A DNA stretch of 64,000 nucleotides, taken from assembly GCA_038373865.1 (NCBI GenBank), contig JAXGGA010003871.1, positions 32,111 to 96,110 on the forward strand. Direction: 5' to 3'. Under the pieces are notes generated by a model, which was not told the origin of the DNA, ran no database searches, and worked only from the letters and a program-made list of their open reading frames with translations. Origin of the DNA: Uloborus plumipes (Eukaryota > Arthropoda > Arachnida > Araneae > Uloboridae). The translations under genes and the position numbers were made by a program. How positions within the stretch are numbered: the stretch's first letter is position 1; every line of letters begins with the position of its first letter. This document shows positions 35,832 to 48,514 of this stretch, piece by piece.

Positions 35832-38800
35832 CGCCTCTCATGATTGAGAAAAAGATTTTAAATTTCACGCATAAAACGTTAGTTTAAAAGTACTGTGATG
35901 TGACTATTTAGTGAAACATAATTGAAGTGAGAGATTCAGCAAATGTATAGCCAAACAAAAGGACGCATTAGAATTATGACACACATAATTAATTATCTTC
36001 GATGTTAAGACAAATTATTTCACTATCCGATGTAAACATTGAATACTTGGATTTTATTTTAAAGTCAAAACCTTTCTGTGAATATTTAAATATGGTACAT
36101 TCAAAACAAAATATTTTTCATTTGCAATGACGTTTTTTATTACTCAGAACTGTTCAACGAACATAAGACTTTGTTTTGTGCTGACAGAAATGTTTGAAAG
36201 TTTTGATAATGCCACTTTCAGACTATGATGTACCAGTTCGTTGCAAAAAATTTCATAAAATGTATGAAATTAATTCTATATCACTCGCATTTAGAGATAT
36301 TAAAAAAAATAAACAGATTATGAAAATTTGCAACAGTACAGTGCAGATAAAATGCTAGATAAAAATAAAAATTGTATTTATAAAAAGTAATTTTTTCATA
36401 AATATTTCGGAAGGTAAAATACTCCAAAGAAAATGTGTCACAAAATCGATTTTGTAACGTTTGTTGTTTTTGTTTCGTTAGTTTTTGCTTGACGAACTTC
36501 TTGTTAAATTCGCAACAACGTATAACAAGCTAGACGTAAAAAAATAAAACGCCGGGAGAAAAACCAAAGCGAGATCGTAAAATGCTGTTGAGTAATTGAC
36601 AATATTTTCTTTTCTTTTACCTGATTCGATCTGCGAGAGAAGAAAGAGACAAGCATCGAATCTCCTTGAAATTTTTTGCGCAAGTTCATCATAAACGCCA
36701 CTGTCTTGTTGCAATCAGATTATAATTTCGGAAAAGAGGATTCATTAGGAGTGTGTGTGTGTGGGGAGGGGGAGACAGGGGAGAGAGGGAAACCGGGGAA
36801 TGATCCCGAAGGTTGTTAGTTACTTCAGTCCAGCAGTGGAGAGGATTTGGGTCAGGTGGCGATTTTGCGGCTTAAATGTGTCAGAAAAGCGACTTCCTCT
36901 TCGGCGAAATTTGCGGTTAAAATTAATTTTTACTTGTTGCTTCTCACGAAAATGATGCTTCATCTGATAGGACAGCTTCGTTTTGTTGTAGAGCATTCGT
37001 CATTTTTCTCCGCTTTTAAGTCATGCGTAGTTTCGCTTTTCAAAGCAATTGGGACAGTTAGAATTTGCAGCACTTTGAAGTTTAATAAACAGAAAATAAA
37101 TAAATATGTGAACCATTCATTGATTAAAAATTTTTTTTACTTATTTCCTCTCACAAAAAAGTGCTGCTTCCGATGAGACAGCTTCGTTTTGTTTTAGAGC
37201 ATCTGCCATTTTTTCCCGTTTTTAAGTCATTCTCAGTTTTAAATTTTCAAAGCAATCGTGATAATTAGAATTTACAACAATTTGAAGCTCAATAGGTTTC
37301 GTAATAGCCACAACATGTGTCGTTTTTGTATTTGTCAATATGTCTTTGATTATTCCTCCTACTTAAAAGTTGCAGTAAATCTGCAGTACATTAAGTTGAA
37401 AAAAGAAAACCAACATTGTGAGAAATCAGGTTTTTTTTAATAAATGTCAAGATAGAAAGTTCCCTTTTTTTTCAATTATAAATGCTTTGAATTTAATGAA
37501 ACGAGCAGAATAAGAGATAAATTAAATTTTGAGTTTTTCCTAGTGGGAGCTCAAGGAACGAAAGGACAAAAAATATTTTTTCGTTGTTTAAAAATAAAAT
37601 TATATAAATTAATAGTGAATACTGCTACAAACATGCGCTTGACTTCCATATATTCATAATATTCAGTCATTTTTTTTAGTTAAAAAAAAGCGTTAATCAT
37701 CTTACTAAACTAAAAGGAGTGCTGTTTAGCACTCGAGTCATCAAAGAAAAATAAATCATGTTTATAAATGAAACTTTTACTGACTTAAAATGGGTTTTGT
37801 TCTCTATATCGATATCTATTTATATTATTTATATGCGTTACTGACTTACTGTATTAACAGAATTTGAATGAATTCTTTGTTATTCTGAAACCGCGATGAA
37901 GAACTAAAAAGTCAATAAAAAAGCAAACATATATAAATAATAAAAACGAAAATAAATTAAATAAAACAAACAAAGCAAAATTAATTAAATAAATAAACAA
38001 ATAAGAAATAAATAAAATAGAAAATGAACTATATCTGAGTATATAACTGTTCTTACATTTTAGTGGTTTCCTATTTTGGCGCTCGTTGAAAAAGTTATAC
38101 TTTGCTTTCTTATTAATACAAAACGCATCTAGACTTTAGCATGAGCCCATTGAGTTTTACTATACTTTATCGAAATACAGCTTTAACGTACTTTTCCAGC
38201 TAATTATTGTCAACTTAAATTAAGAATTTTATGAGGCGCAGTTGATGGCAAAAGGACCAAAATTATTTGTTCTGTTTTGAAAAATAAAATAAGATGCAAT
38301 GGTTTCGTTAAAAAAATATTAACATGAGGAATAGTTTATGGTTGCACAATTCGAATATGCCTTTAAAAATAACAGTATGTGTTCCAATTAAGCAAACTTA
38401 AATTTTCCTCTGTGGCAGCATTTATTGAGACTCACGGCACGTTGCTTTATCTATAAAACTAAAAGGAATTCGTTTTAATGGCAGTAAAAGAAAGAAAAGA
38501 TGGCTTCCAATTGACTTTCCGATAAAGTCTTTTTATAAGTTCGCACATAGTTGTTAAAATAGAACGATATACATTAGAATCTAAAGTAACTCAGTAATTA
38601 CTCCCTGGTAAGGAAATCTTCCCGCTAAAAACCTGCTCTTTTCTTGCCATGAATAGAAAGCTGCACCCAATTTAAGCAATAGATACAAGCATTTAGAATT
38701 CAATCATTTACGGTAAACCTAAGCTGCATGGTAAAAATGAAATAGTATCCAGTTTTAAAGTGGTTTAAGGGGATAGGTCGAATATGCGAGAGAATTATCT

Positions 38801-40139
38801 TGTATTCATTAATTTTCCACATCGGAGAAAAGTTCTTATGAGCACCACGTCTGTCCTGTTTGGAACTTTTGTTGTTCCATTTAAAAGGAAGAGTGGAAAA
38901 ATAGGATGACGTTTCTTGATTCAAAATGTCAGAATGCTCTCAAGCAAGTTGACTGATTTGATTTATGAAAGTCCATGCAAAGAATATTTATGACAGGTCG
39001 TTTTTCTTTCGCATGTCTTGTTTGTGGAAATATGTATATGTAAATTCAGATGAAATTTCACACAGCATAAGTATGTAGTTCTGTTTTTTTCTTATTTTAT
39101 TTTGCTTAATTTTGTTTAACTACCAATGGATTAGTATATTTTAAACACTATCTCTGTTAATTTTAATTATACAGAAAGTAAATAGATAGTTATCAAATTT
39201 AACAGCATTCTATTTTCTTTCACAATAACTTTTGTCTAACATTCTCAATAGTTTGAATTTGTAACTCAGAACCCAAGTAAATGATAAATAAATACGTAAG
39301 TTACGTAAAACTTTAAAATTTGGGAAGTATATATTAAAATATTTCGAATGCAATAAAATTGCGGTGACGATTAATAAAAAAAATTTTGGGGAAAAAAAAG
39401 AAGCATATTAAAAAGATAGAAAACAGACATTTTCATTGACATTTAATTTTGAAAATCTCCAAACTGGACTTGAATGGTAACTAAAATATATTAATATGCA
39501 CACATTCAACGAATACTATTTCCTCTAATTTGCATTTTCAAGGTAACTTTAAAGAAACCAAAGCAGCACTCAAAAAATAGGCCATAAAGAACTGCAGTTG
39601 AGAATAGATCATAATAATGAGGTGATACAGTTGGAAAATGTGACTACATTTTCTATGTAGTCATAAAACGAGTGCATCTCAAAACTATTAAAAAAAAACT
39701 TTACTTTCTGAGCGCTATGCCAATTACACAGTACAAAAAGCTATTGCATGCAAAAGCAATAATTCATCAATTATTTTAGAGTACTATAATAATTTTAATG
39801 CTTAAAAAACCAAGCAATGAGTACTAACACTTTTAAAATAACTTTTACTCCGAGTTACATTAAGCAAAACAAATAATTACGAGCAATTAAAATAATAGAA
39901 AATGAAAAAATATTTTTGAAATGATTCAACAAATATAGTCCAACATAACTGGCATAACTTGCGAACTTTACAATTCATACCAAGAAATTTGAATATTTAT
40001 CATTACTTATACTGGATATAGTTCAAAAATGTATTCAAAAGGGCAGTTAAACGTAATCTACCATTGCACTTTAACCAATATTACTCAGTTCTTTTGCAAT
40101 AGTATTTCCATTTTTAATCATGTTTTTTGTATGTAAGAG
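35832..40139. other. AT-rich non-coding stretch
   Basis: Apart from the tandem duplication at 36929-37330, only low-complexity A/T sequence is seen (for example AAATAAATAAA runs at 37920-38030), plus a GT/GA-rich patch at 36748-36795. Confidence 0.4.
36929..37330. repeat. tandem duplication, about 206 bp period
   Basis: GACAGCTTCGTTTTGTT at 36971 recurs at 37177 with matching flanks (AGAGCATTCGTCATTTTTC against AGAGCATCTGCCATTTTTTC; TTTTAAGTCATGCGTAGTTT against TTTTAAGTCATTCTCAGTTT). The copies are clearly diverged, so this is old. Confidence 0.8.
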
Positions 40140-40296
40140 CAGGGCCGTTATTTCAAGTTTTTCCAGGGAGGGGGGCAAAGGGTCCAAAATGCAATTTCAT
40201 CAGAAAGTATAAAAAACCACTCCCACTTATATGTAAATATATTGATTTCTCAAAGTCAGGGGGGGGGGACTGTCACCCCGCTAAGTGACGGACATG
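40140..40296 (-). mobile_element. 157 bp hAT-type MITE with 8 bp target duplication
   Basis: Starts CAGGGCCGTTATTTCAAG and ends with the complement of CATGTCCGTCACTTAGCGG. The flanks are TGTAAGAG (40132-40139) and CGTAAGAG (40297-40304), an 8 bp duplication with one difference. A CAGGG terminus with an 8 bp TSD is the hAT pattern. It is the same family as 22596-22765, inverted. Confidence 0.88.
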
Positions 40297-40632
40297 CGTA
40301 AGAGATTTTTTTTTTTTGTTTTTTAAAACTAATTACCAGAAATTTATGCAAAAAAGATTGCTTTAGATTTTTGTCTCAATTTTTCATTTTCTTTGACCCG
40401 AAATTACTGATGAATTTCAGATCTTCATCCACGTGCTTTTTTTTCTTTTTTTTTTTGAAAAGGTACATTTGTTTGCTTCAAAAGCTCATATACTTATGTA
40501 ATCATCGCCTTCTGAAATTTAGTGTTTTCCCAATTAAGATTACAAGCTCCCAATAAATAATATTTAAAAAAATTTAAATTATAGTTAAAAAAACTAAAAA
40601 ATGCGCTTTTAGAGTTAATCAAACTAAAAAGA

Positions 40633-40732
40633 ACTACTCTTATTAATACTAAAGGCTAAGCTATATTACATGTTGGTGCACTTATGATACAGCAACATGT
40701 AATATAGTTTAGCCTTTCGTCTTAATAATAGT
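40633..40732. repeat. 100 bp hairpin-forming inverted repeat
   Basis: AAGGCTAAGCTATATTACAT and flanks pair with ATGTAATATAGTTTAGCCTT after an 18 bp loop. The arms are about 41 bp. Confidence 0.85.
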
Positions 40733-40792
40733 ATTAAACATAACACTTTTATATTTGTCAAGAAGGTGAATTTTATTTTTTACTCAGAGTTA

Positions 40793-40811
40793 CATACATA
40801 CATACATACAA
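40793..40811. repeat. (CATA)n microsatellite
   Basis: Short CATA tandem tract. Confidence 0.85.
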
Positions 40812-41227
40812 ATAAACCCACATGTGAAACAAATTAAAGCGTATTAAAAGGGTTTAGACGTCATAATTAAATAGAGAATAAAATGCAAATCGCCGTTTGG
40901 ATGCCGTGATGTTCAGTGTAATCAGCATTCAGATGCACAGATAATTCATCAGGGATCTTGAAATACACCGGACAGCCACGGCGCCACCGTGGGCTGGAGG
41001 CTACCGTAAAAGGTTAGACGCCCAGCCACATAGGAAAACAGAAAAAAAAAAAAAAACCTCGCAAATTACTTTCTCCCTTTTTTCTTTCGCTTTTACATAT
41101 ATTCTACATAGGAAAACAAGGTGTTACGCAATTCTCAGAGTTTCCCGAGCGAATTAAAGTGTTTTTGACCTCTGAAATCACGACTGCAACTGATAATAAT
41201 AGCGCGAAGCCTTTTATCGACGTCATT

Positions 41228-41440
41228 CTATTGAAATATTTCCATGGCGTCTGTCAAGAAATAACGTTCTGTCTTCAAATGTTTGCCTTCTTTATTTTTA
41301 ATTAGGATGATGCTCTTGTTATTTCTTATTCTTTTCGTAGCGTTAAAAAGAGAATTCTTTTTGAAGAGTTCCTGGATATCGGACAGTTCTAGATTTCGAA
41401 CAGATTTCGCGGAAGCTCTTAGCAAAATTCGATGAAGGAA
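41228..41440 (-). pseudogene. possible non-LTR retrotransposon (LINE) relic
   Basis: The minus frame reads from about 41440 to TAG at 41230-41228. It contains LRASAKSVRNLELSDIQELF, then IILIKNKEGKHLKTE and DAMEIFQ. A stretch of hydrophobic-IKNKEGK-then-T with an A-x-x-F near the end resembles the region just before the reverse transcriptase fingers of non-LTR elements (I..xxGxxxTxxxxxxxxxxxxF). No RT catalytic motif is seen nearby, and the flanking frames are broken. It could be another coding relic. Confidence 0.3.
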
Positions 41441-43673
41441 GAAGGTTTGGGTTATTTATGTATGTATTTAAATCGAGCACCAATAAAAGGAGTACAGTTA
41501 GATAGAAAAAAAAGTGAAAGCCTAGAAAAAGAGCTAACAATTGTTTGTCAGACATTAGGAGGAAGATAATTAGATTGTTTTCCAGATACTGATGGCAGAA
41601 TGCCTGTGGTGTAAAAAAATAGAAGCTCGTTTATAATGATGTGAACAAAGGTTAAATGTCACCCGTTAATCTAAGCAAAACATGCAATTGCAAATGTTCC
41701 AGAGACAACGGCTGTGTTTCAATATGTTTGCATGATTTAAAAATTGTAACATAGGGGAAAAAAGAAGGGGGGGGGGGCATCTGCAGTACTACTAGAACTT
41801 TTGATGGAATCCCAGTTCAATACAGATTTTCTGATAGCTACTGTAGTCTTTTTAATGTAAATTATGAGTTTAATATCCACATCCACAGTAATAGTGATAA
41901 ATTTGGTAGTTAAAGCACAGGTTAGTTTTCTAAAATTTCAACTGTTCCTGATGTTGACAGTAATGTTTGAACCTCGAACCTGAAAGTTTTTTGAACTGCA
42001 ATATTGAATTCTAGTTTCAACAAAAGCCCAGTAAAAAATCGGTTTTTCTTCTGAAATTTTTACCATTCGAAGTGAAGTATTTTTCAGTCTTATTTTTAAC
42101 TAACTCATCAACAACAGTCCCATGAGCTATTTAACAAGTTATTTGTTTAGGGGTAATTTAGTGACTAATAGACTTGTGATTTTGCAATGAAAAAAAATCC
42201 ATATTACCGTCTATAAAATTTTAAGCGATTGTCACTAAAACTTAAATCTTTGTTTCTCTCTTGGATTTATTTGTGTGCTAAGTTAATTAGAACAATTTAA
42301 ATGTTAACGATTTCATGATGTAATTTATATCTCATCACAATACCTGTCACGCAACTCGTAATAAAAGTCGTATGTCTCTTCACTGTCGTCTGTCTCTTTC
42401 CCGTTACAGATTAAGATAAAAATACTAAAATTGAGCAATGATTTTAAATGGATTTCCTGCTTGTTTCTAGAAAAGACTTTACTTAAAATTTACATCGTGA
42501 TAGCAGTCACTATTACTGTTTTATAGAAACAACTTTACTTTAACAATCGCTTTCATATTTAATAACTTAATAGGAAAATTACACAAAATGTACCCTTTTT
42601 GACCATACCTGTTTTCTAAAGAACAAATATGGTCAAGCAAAGATATGGGATCTTTAAGTGTGCTCATAAAATTCGACGAGTTCCCTCAAATTCTCTATAA
42701 TCCCATCCTCAGAGGCGGACCTGGTGACCATGGGATACCTGAGTGGTACATTCTTTGGAACAAAGAAGGAATTTCAGAAATCGGTCCAGGCGTCTTTGAG
42801 TAATCCAAAAACATACATAAGAATTAAAAGATTTCCGACGAATTGAGAACCTCCTAGTTTTCTAAGTCGATTAAAAACGAAATTATTTTTATGGCCACAG
42901 AATGGAAAATTTGAGTATTAGATAAGAGAAAGTTTTTTTTTGGCATGGGTATTTTCGTCATTAATCAAAACAAAAATTCGTAAACAATTCTTTTGTTTAA
43001 AGTAATGACGTTATTTTTCGATATACTACTAATAGTTTTGATGTAGTATTGAACCAATGTGTGCTGGAAACGTGTTTTTTCTTGACATAAAAAGATACAT
43101 AAAAGCCTCAAAAAGACTTAAACAAAAAGTAGTGAACTATTGGTTTTTTATTGCAAAAGTATTTGTCTACTATTTGTACGTCCTAAAAATCCCCGTATTG
43201 ATAAATGATAACATGATAGACTAGAAAATGAAAAAAAAAAAAATGATTTTAAATTACAAAATAGTGAAAGTAATATGTTTCGTAAATTAAACGTACGCAT
43301 GGACTCTTTGAATATAGTGCAATTTGAAAATTTATGTTTCTAAAAATAAGTACCTGGCATCATTTTTTACATAAAAAGCATTGAAAAATGCATAAATCAT
43401 GGAAAAACATTCTTCTTCGTCACGTTTATGGGAAATGACTGAATTTCTATTTTAAAATCTATTCTTATGACTCTCCAAATTATAGCTCATAAGAAAAGTG
43501 TCAGGACAGTACTCTGAGTAAACAAAATAATAAAATCGTGCCCGTGGAAAAATCGTGATTATCTTTCGTGATAGATCTGCGGTGAAACATCGATGTGAGG
43601 CAATTTTTGAAAATGTTTCTTTTTGGCATTTCCTTAATATTGCTAATTTTGGAACAAGTTTGCGTCGTTGATA
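41441..43673. other. AT-rich non-coding stretch
   Basis: G-run at about 41767-41778. No genes or bounded repeats identified. Confidence 0.4.
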
Positions 43674-44289
43674 ATGTGTATTAGGGTGGAGCGAAAAAAA
43701 TGAATTTTTGATTTTCGTAAACGGGTACCTTTCATTTACTGTGAATGAGGCTAAGTAACAATTCTGTAAAGTATTTCACTTTTGCGACGTTATCTTTAGT
43801 CTGCGCATTTGGCCTAAAGTTTTGAAATTTTTGATTTTTTTCAGATTTTTCAAGTTTTTTAAAAAAATATTGCAAATGGTAAACTTAGTGACGGATGATT
43901 ATGAAATGGAAGAAAAAGGTTTGAAATATACAAAGAGTTTTTCAAAACCATTTTAGATTATGATTTCAGTCTGCGCATTAGGCCCAAAGTTCATCAATTT
44001 TTCCGAATTTTCTGATATTTTCAATATTGAGCAAACATTTTCGTAATTTAATATTTCCTCTCAATAATTACTTAAAGTGCCTTCAAAACATTTTCTTAAT
44101 CATTTTGTTTCTTTGAACTACTCAACTCTTCGCTAGCTCATGTGGAACTACCCAGGACTCACCACTAGGAGGTGACCGCACTTCGAGTTCGTGAGCCCTT
44201 CCTTCCAACCAATGCGAACACGTATTTACATTTCTTTGATACGTGTTAAACATTAAAATTGTTCCTTTGTGTCGTAAATTGATCAAATA

Positions 44290-45718
44290 CACTGGCGGAA
44301 AAAAAAATCCCAACACCAAGAAAAAATTGCCGTAGAGTAATGAAATTTGGGTAATGCAATTGTCTAGTTAACACGTTTAATTGATTAAATTGACAAGATC
44401 GCTGGCTAATTTAAGCTCAAGAGAATGCTGTGCAAATGTGAAATTATGTTAATTTAATAGAGGGTGTAACCTCCAGAATTTTGAAGGCACGCCTGCAAGC
44501 GTTCATGCATTATGTCATACAGGTGCCGAATGTCACTTTGTGGTATGGAGTTCCATGCTTGTTGCACTTGCTGTATCAATACTAGGACCGTCATTGCTGA
44601 CTGTGGATGATGCTCGAGGTGCCATCCCATGATATCCCATACGTTATCAATTGGAGACAGACCTGGTGCTTTGCAGGTCATGGTAACATGTCAGCACTCT
44701 ATAGAGCACATTGCGTTACAGCAGTGATGTGAGGGCGAGCGTTATCCGGTTGGAAAACGCCCCCTTGAATGCTACTCATGAAGGGCTGTACTACTGGTTA
44801 AATTAGCAGACTGACGGCAAATTTTCAGTCAGTGAGTTTGGGATAACCACAAGAATGCCCCTGCTGTCGTAGGAAATTGCTCCAGAGACCATAACTCCAG
44901 GTGTGGGTCCCGTGTGTCTAGGCCGTAGACCGCTTGGATGCAGGAGGTCCCTTGGTCTCCTTCTGAACAATATACAGCCACCACTGGCACTAATTCAGAA
45001 TCTGTTTTCATCAAAAATTACAACAGATCCCCACTCCGACCTCCAGTGAGCTCTGTCGTGGCACCACTGCCGTCGGAAAAGGCAATGGTTTGCAGTCAAT
45101 GGAATACCGGCTACAGGCTACCTGGCTCGGAGCTGTCCTTGAAGTAAGTAGTTTCTTACCGTTCCTTGGGTCACTACGGTACCAACTGCAGCTCGAATGT
45201 CAGCCGCAGATGCAGTACGATGCGCCAAAGCCGTTCGCAAGATTCGGCGATCTTCCTTCTCAAGTCGTGCCATGTGGCAGCTCGGAACTCGATCTTCTTG
45301 AGGTAGTACCATCCCTTGCCCATAGCTTCCAATAATCATGCATGGTGGAAACATTCCCACCCAAGTCTTTCTGCAATATCGCGAAATGAAAATCCACCTT
45401 CTCGTAGCCAATTTGTACGACCTCGTTTAAATTCGGTGAGCTGTTGATAATGGCTTCTTCGTCTTCTTAAAAGATATTCCTAGCTAACATGAACGCAATT
45501 CGTCCAATTTCACGGAAAAATAATACACACGAGCTTCACAACACGCTTTTAAAACAAGCCTTATTTGCATGTTCTGAGTGACGCCAGCTGCGCCACACTT
45601 ATGCGCGGAACACGAAATTTCAATCGATGTCATCTTTCAGTTGTATAAACACGCCTACCAAATTTCGTTTATCTAACACAAGTCTTTCTTGGTGTTGGGA
45701 TTTTTTTTTCCGCCAGTG
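44290..45718 (-). mobile_element. 1.43 kb Tc1-like element
   Basis: The TIRs CACTGGCGGAAAAAAAAATC then CCAACACCAAGAAA are perfect at both ends for about 34 bp. TA flanks (44288-44289 and 45719-45720). It carries a degenerate transposase on the minus strand. It lies inside the long-TIR transposon, between its left TIR and the C-terminal part of its transposase, and is younger. Confidence 0.95.
44454..45470 (-). pseudogene. inactivated Tc1 transposase (DD34E family)
   Basis: Minus strand. The N-terminal helix-turn-helix part reads LTEFKRGRTNWLREGGFSF and RDIAERLG, then breaks. A second HTH stretch follows (EDRRILRTALAHRTASAADI). The first catalytic aspartate is in VIFDENRF, followed by a stop. 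GVMV-GAISYDSRG follows, and the second aspartate is in QPDNARPH. The third acidic site reads SPIDNVWDIMG, so the usual glutamate (SPIEHVW) is aspartate here. The C-terminus reads WNSIPQSDIRHLYDIMHERL and ACLQNSGGY. Length matches a Tc1 transposase of about 340 residues, but stops and frameshifts are spread over three frames. Confidence 0.9.
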
Positions 45719-45719
45719 T

Positions 45720-47403
45720 ATTTCTGTCAGATATCCTCGTTTTTACTAACCTTTTTCTTTTCCTGTGATTAAATACCAATTTTGAAGAGCTTGTGACCTT
45801 TTTGACAGCTCTTTCAACTGATTGAGTCTTGAATGGAAGTTTAAAAAGAGGCATTCAGAAATCATATTTAAATTCTCAGCTTCCAGTAATCTTTGTAAAT
45901 ATTGTGTTGTTAAATTACGTGTAAAAGGTGGCTTTGTAATTTCCACATCATGATAAGAAATCATATCAATGTATTCTGATTTTTTATTTGTGTATGTAAT
46001 GTATAGAAATTTATTTTTATCCTTTTTTGGGTTCTGAACTTGTTTGCTTGTTTATTTTCTAGATTGAGCGTTGATAATACAATTTAAAACAAGTTTCTTT
46101 ATATGCTCTCTCTTATGAACTAACTAGATTATTACCCGGCGTTGTCCGGGGGCTTATTAATACAACATAGTCCTAAAAATATTTGAATGAATTCTATCCA
46201 CATGGGAATGTAAAAACTTTTTTAATGCTAAAATGAAATAGATGAGCCTTAAATTGATAATTTACTGTTAATAGTAATCTTTGTTGGAAAATACTCCTAT
46301 TTAAATGTGTTACATTTTATCAGTTTGTATGCTTGAAGGCTTACCTCTATTTTTCCATTCAAAATTGAAAGAAAATCTCCATTTTTAGACAAAAAATTTA
46401 AATTTTGAGCTTTTTGAATTTTTTTAAAATTTCAAAACCCCGCCTATGTCAATTCTAGTGTATCAAGGAACCTCTGCGCCAAGTTTGATGAAAATCCGAC
46501 GAAAACTGTGGATTTGTATAAGGAACAAACATACATACATCCATTTTCATATATATTGATATCGATAACAGCATATTTCTAGGGTGCCAAGTATACATTG
46601 TTTTGAATGGATGTGAATACAATTTTCTGCTTCTTCCCGGAGAGATAAATGTAACTCTTTGTAATCTCACTAAAATTCATAGATAAATAAGTAAAGTCTG
46701 CACTTCATCCTAAAGAAGCAAGGACACTTTTACAGCGAAAGTTACAAACTCTTTTAAAAATTATAGTCTAAAGATTATGTTTGCTGTAGTCAACCATCTG
46801 GTTTGGGAAAGCTTGGACTTCTGTTTCATAATTTTTTGGATATTTTTCCAGTCAAAACTACCTTGCTCATCTCATGAAGTTACTGTTGCTCAGTACTTAA
46901 ATCATTTTTATTGTCACCATCGATCTGATCAATGACAAACTCTATAGGTTCATACGAAACTGATTTGAAAGTATAACATGTTGTTTAGTTTCCTCCAACA
47001 GGCCCGAAAAATCACATTGGTCCACTGGTAGGTCCATCTAGCTTTTGCAAAAAAATGCCGCAAATTAAGTTCATTGAAATGTTAATTGGCAAATATCCCA
47101 TTACAGAGGTTTACCAAGTAATTCTTCCAGTTTCCGCATTACACCTTTGTATTTGCCTGTCTTTGTAGTGCATCCATCAAAACTAATGCAAACAATTTCC
47201 TACGCAAAGAAACACTTTTTTGTTCCTGACTTGTCTAAGAAGTGTAAATGTGTATACTCTATGGTTGGAAGCAAAAGAGGACCGCGGGTAGCACCAAAAG
47301 TGCGGCCACTTCCTCGTGGTGAGTCCTGGGTAATTTCAATGAGCAAGTAAAGAGTTGAATAGTTCAAAGAAACAAAATGATTAAGAAAATGTTTTGAAGG
47401 CAC
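45720..47403 (-). pseudogene. broken transposase of the long-TIR element
   Basis: Read leftward on the minus strand. The N-part overlaps the right TIR (47403-47200, ending KSGTKKCFFA before a stop). It continues ISFDGCTTKTGKYKGVMRKL and EELLGKPL, then a stop, then W-ICQL. After a frameshift it reads LDGPTSGPM, FFGPVGG and YEPIEFVIDQIDG. The C-part lies next to the Tc1 insertion: PPFTRNLTTQYLQRLLEAEN (frame a, from 45964) and LPFKTQSVERAVKKVTSSSK (frame b). The pattern YDG-TG-GxxxKLE-PLxWxICQLH, LDGxTSGPxxFxGPIG and PxxTQxVERxVKxVT is, from memory, a conserved but poorly named protein family frequent in arthropod genomes. Many stops and frameshifts and an internal Helitron show it is dead. Confidence 0.7.
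46124..46559 (-). mobile_element. 436 bp non-autonomous Helitron
   Basis: Read on the minus strand, the 5' end is TCAATATATATGAAAATGGA with A before it. The 3' end is a hairpin CCCGG-ACAACG-CCGGG followed by TAATAATCTAG and T. These are Helitron termini. Inserted in the transposase pseudogene. Confidence 0.8.
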
Positions 47404-47806
47404 TTTAAGTAATTATTGAGAGGAAATATTAAATTACGAAAATGTTTGCTCAATATTGAAAATATCGGAAATTTCGGAAAATTTGATGAACTTTGGGCCT
47501 AATGCGCAGACTGAAATCATAATCTAAAATGGTTTTAAAAAATTCTTTGTATATTTCAAACCTTTTTCTTCCATTTCATAACCACCCGTCATTAATTTTA
47601 CCATTTGCAATATTTTTTAAAAAAATTTGAAAAATCTGAAAAAAATCAAAAATTTCAAAACTTTAGGCCAAATGCGCAGACTAAAGATAACGTCGCAAAA
47701 GTGAAATATTTTACAGAATTGTTACTTAGCCTCATTCACAGTAAATGAAAGGTACCCGTTTACGAAAATCAAAAATTCATTTTTTTCGCTCCACCCTAAT
47801 GTGTAT

Positions 47807-48512
47807 CTTACTATAATGTAACATGACTGATGAAATTTTATTATGATTTGCTAAACTTGCTATTTTAACGATTTTAGTAGATAAACAAGTATCAATGCAA
47901 TAAGCCATTAATACCAGGTTTGATTTGCATACAGTATGAAAGTGGTATACATTCTGTTGGTAATTAGGTGAAAGTACATTTATTTTATGTATTTTTACTA
48001 TAGTTTTACGGAAGAAATTCTGACAATAGTTTTTTATTATAGATTTATGCAAAAGAAAAAAAAAGAATAATAAAATAAATAAAGAAGTAAATAAATGAAA
48101 GAATTATCGGTTTTTGCGGATATAATTACTTACTAAAATGAAAGTAATCTGGAGAAAAATGTTTTAAAACTGAATTTGCTTAAGTTCAGTTGTATTGTAT
48201 GTTCGATAGACTATTAAATATACTTTTTCATTTGTAATCATTTGGTTTTAACCGCAAGAACCCCTCTAACTCCTACCCCTCTAGGTAGCTATCCGACGCT
48301 CAGCAGGAGTTACTGAAGAAGCACTTCCTTAACGACAGCTAATTAACGTAAGAATTAAACTGTTTTCTTGTATCGAAACAAAAAGGGGGAACATATTTTT
48401 TTAATACCCAGAAATACAATTTGATATTGATATTGCAAGCTTGTGCTTGAATAATTTTGATATTATTATTGTTCTACATAGAAAGATCGTACGTTTATCG
48501 GAACTGTATTTA
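47807..48512. other. AT-rich non-coding stretch
   Basis: Nothing supportable. Confidence 0.4.
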
Positions 48513-48514
48513 TA

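Larger units (their letters stand above)
43682..47798. mobile_element. 4.1 kb long-TIR DNA transposon, 8 bp TSD, with nested insertions
   Basis: The tips read TAGGGTGGAGCGAAAAAAAT at both ends, and the inverted repeats stay closely matched for about 500 bp (43682-44180 against 47798-47290), with weaker similarity further in. A perfect 8 bp duplication ATGTGTAT flanks it (43674-43681 and 47799-47806). A broken transposase gene lies on the minus strand. A Tc1-like element (44290-45718) and a Helitron (46124-46559) are inserted inside. Without them the element is about 2.25 kb. An 8 bp TSD fits hAT- or P-type chemistry, but the terminus is not the usual CAGGG, so I leave the superfamily open. 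Confidence 0.9.

Noticed and set aside
40960..41030. tRNA or SINE start around CCACGGCGCCACCGTGG
   Set aside because: There is a GC-rich palindrome but no A/B box pair or cloverleaf could be drawn.
45118..45411. Independent host gene on the minus strand
   Set aside because: It is an out-of-frame and in-frame mixture of the broken Tc1 transposase.
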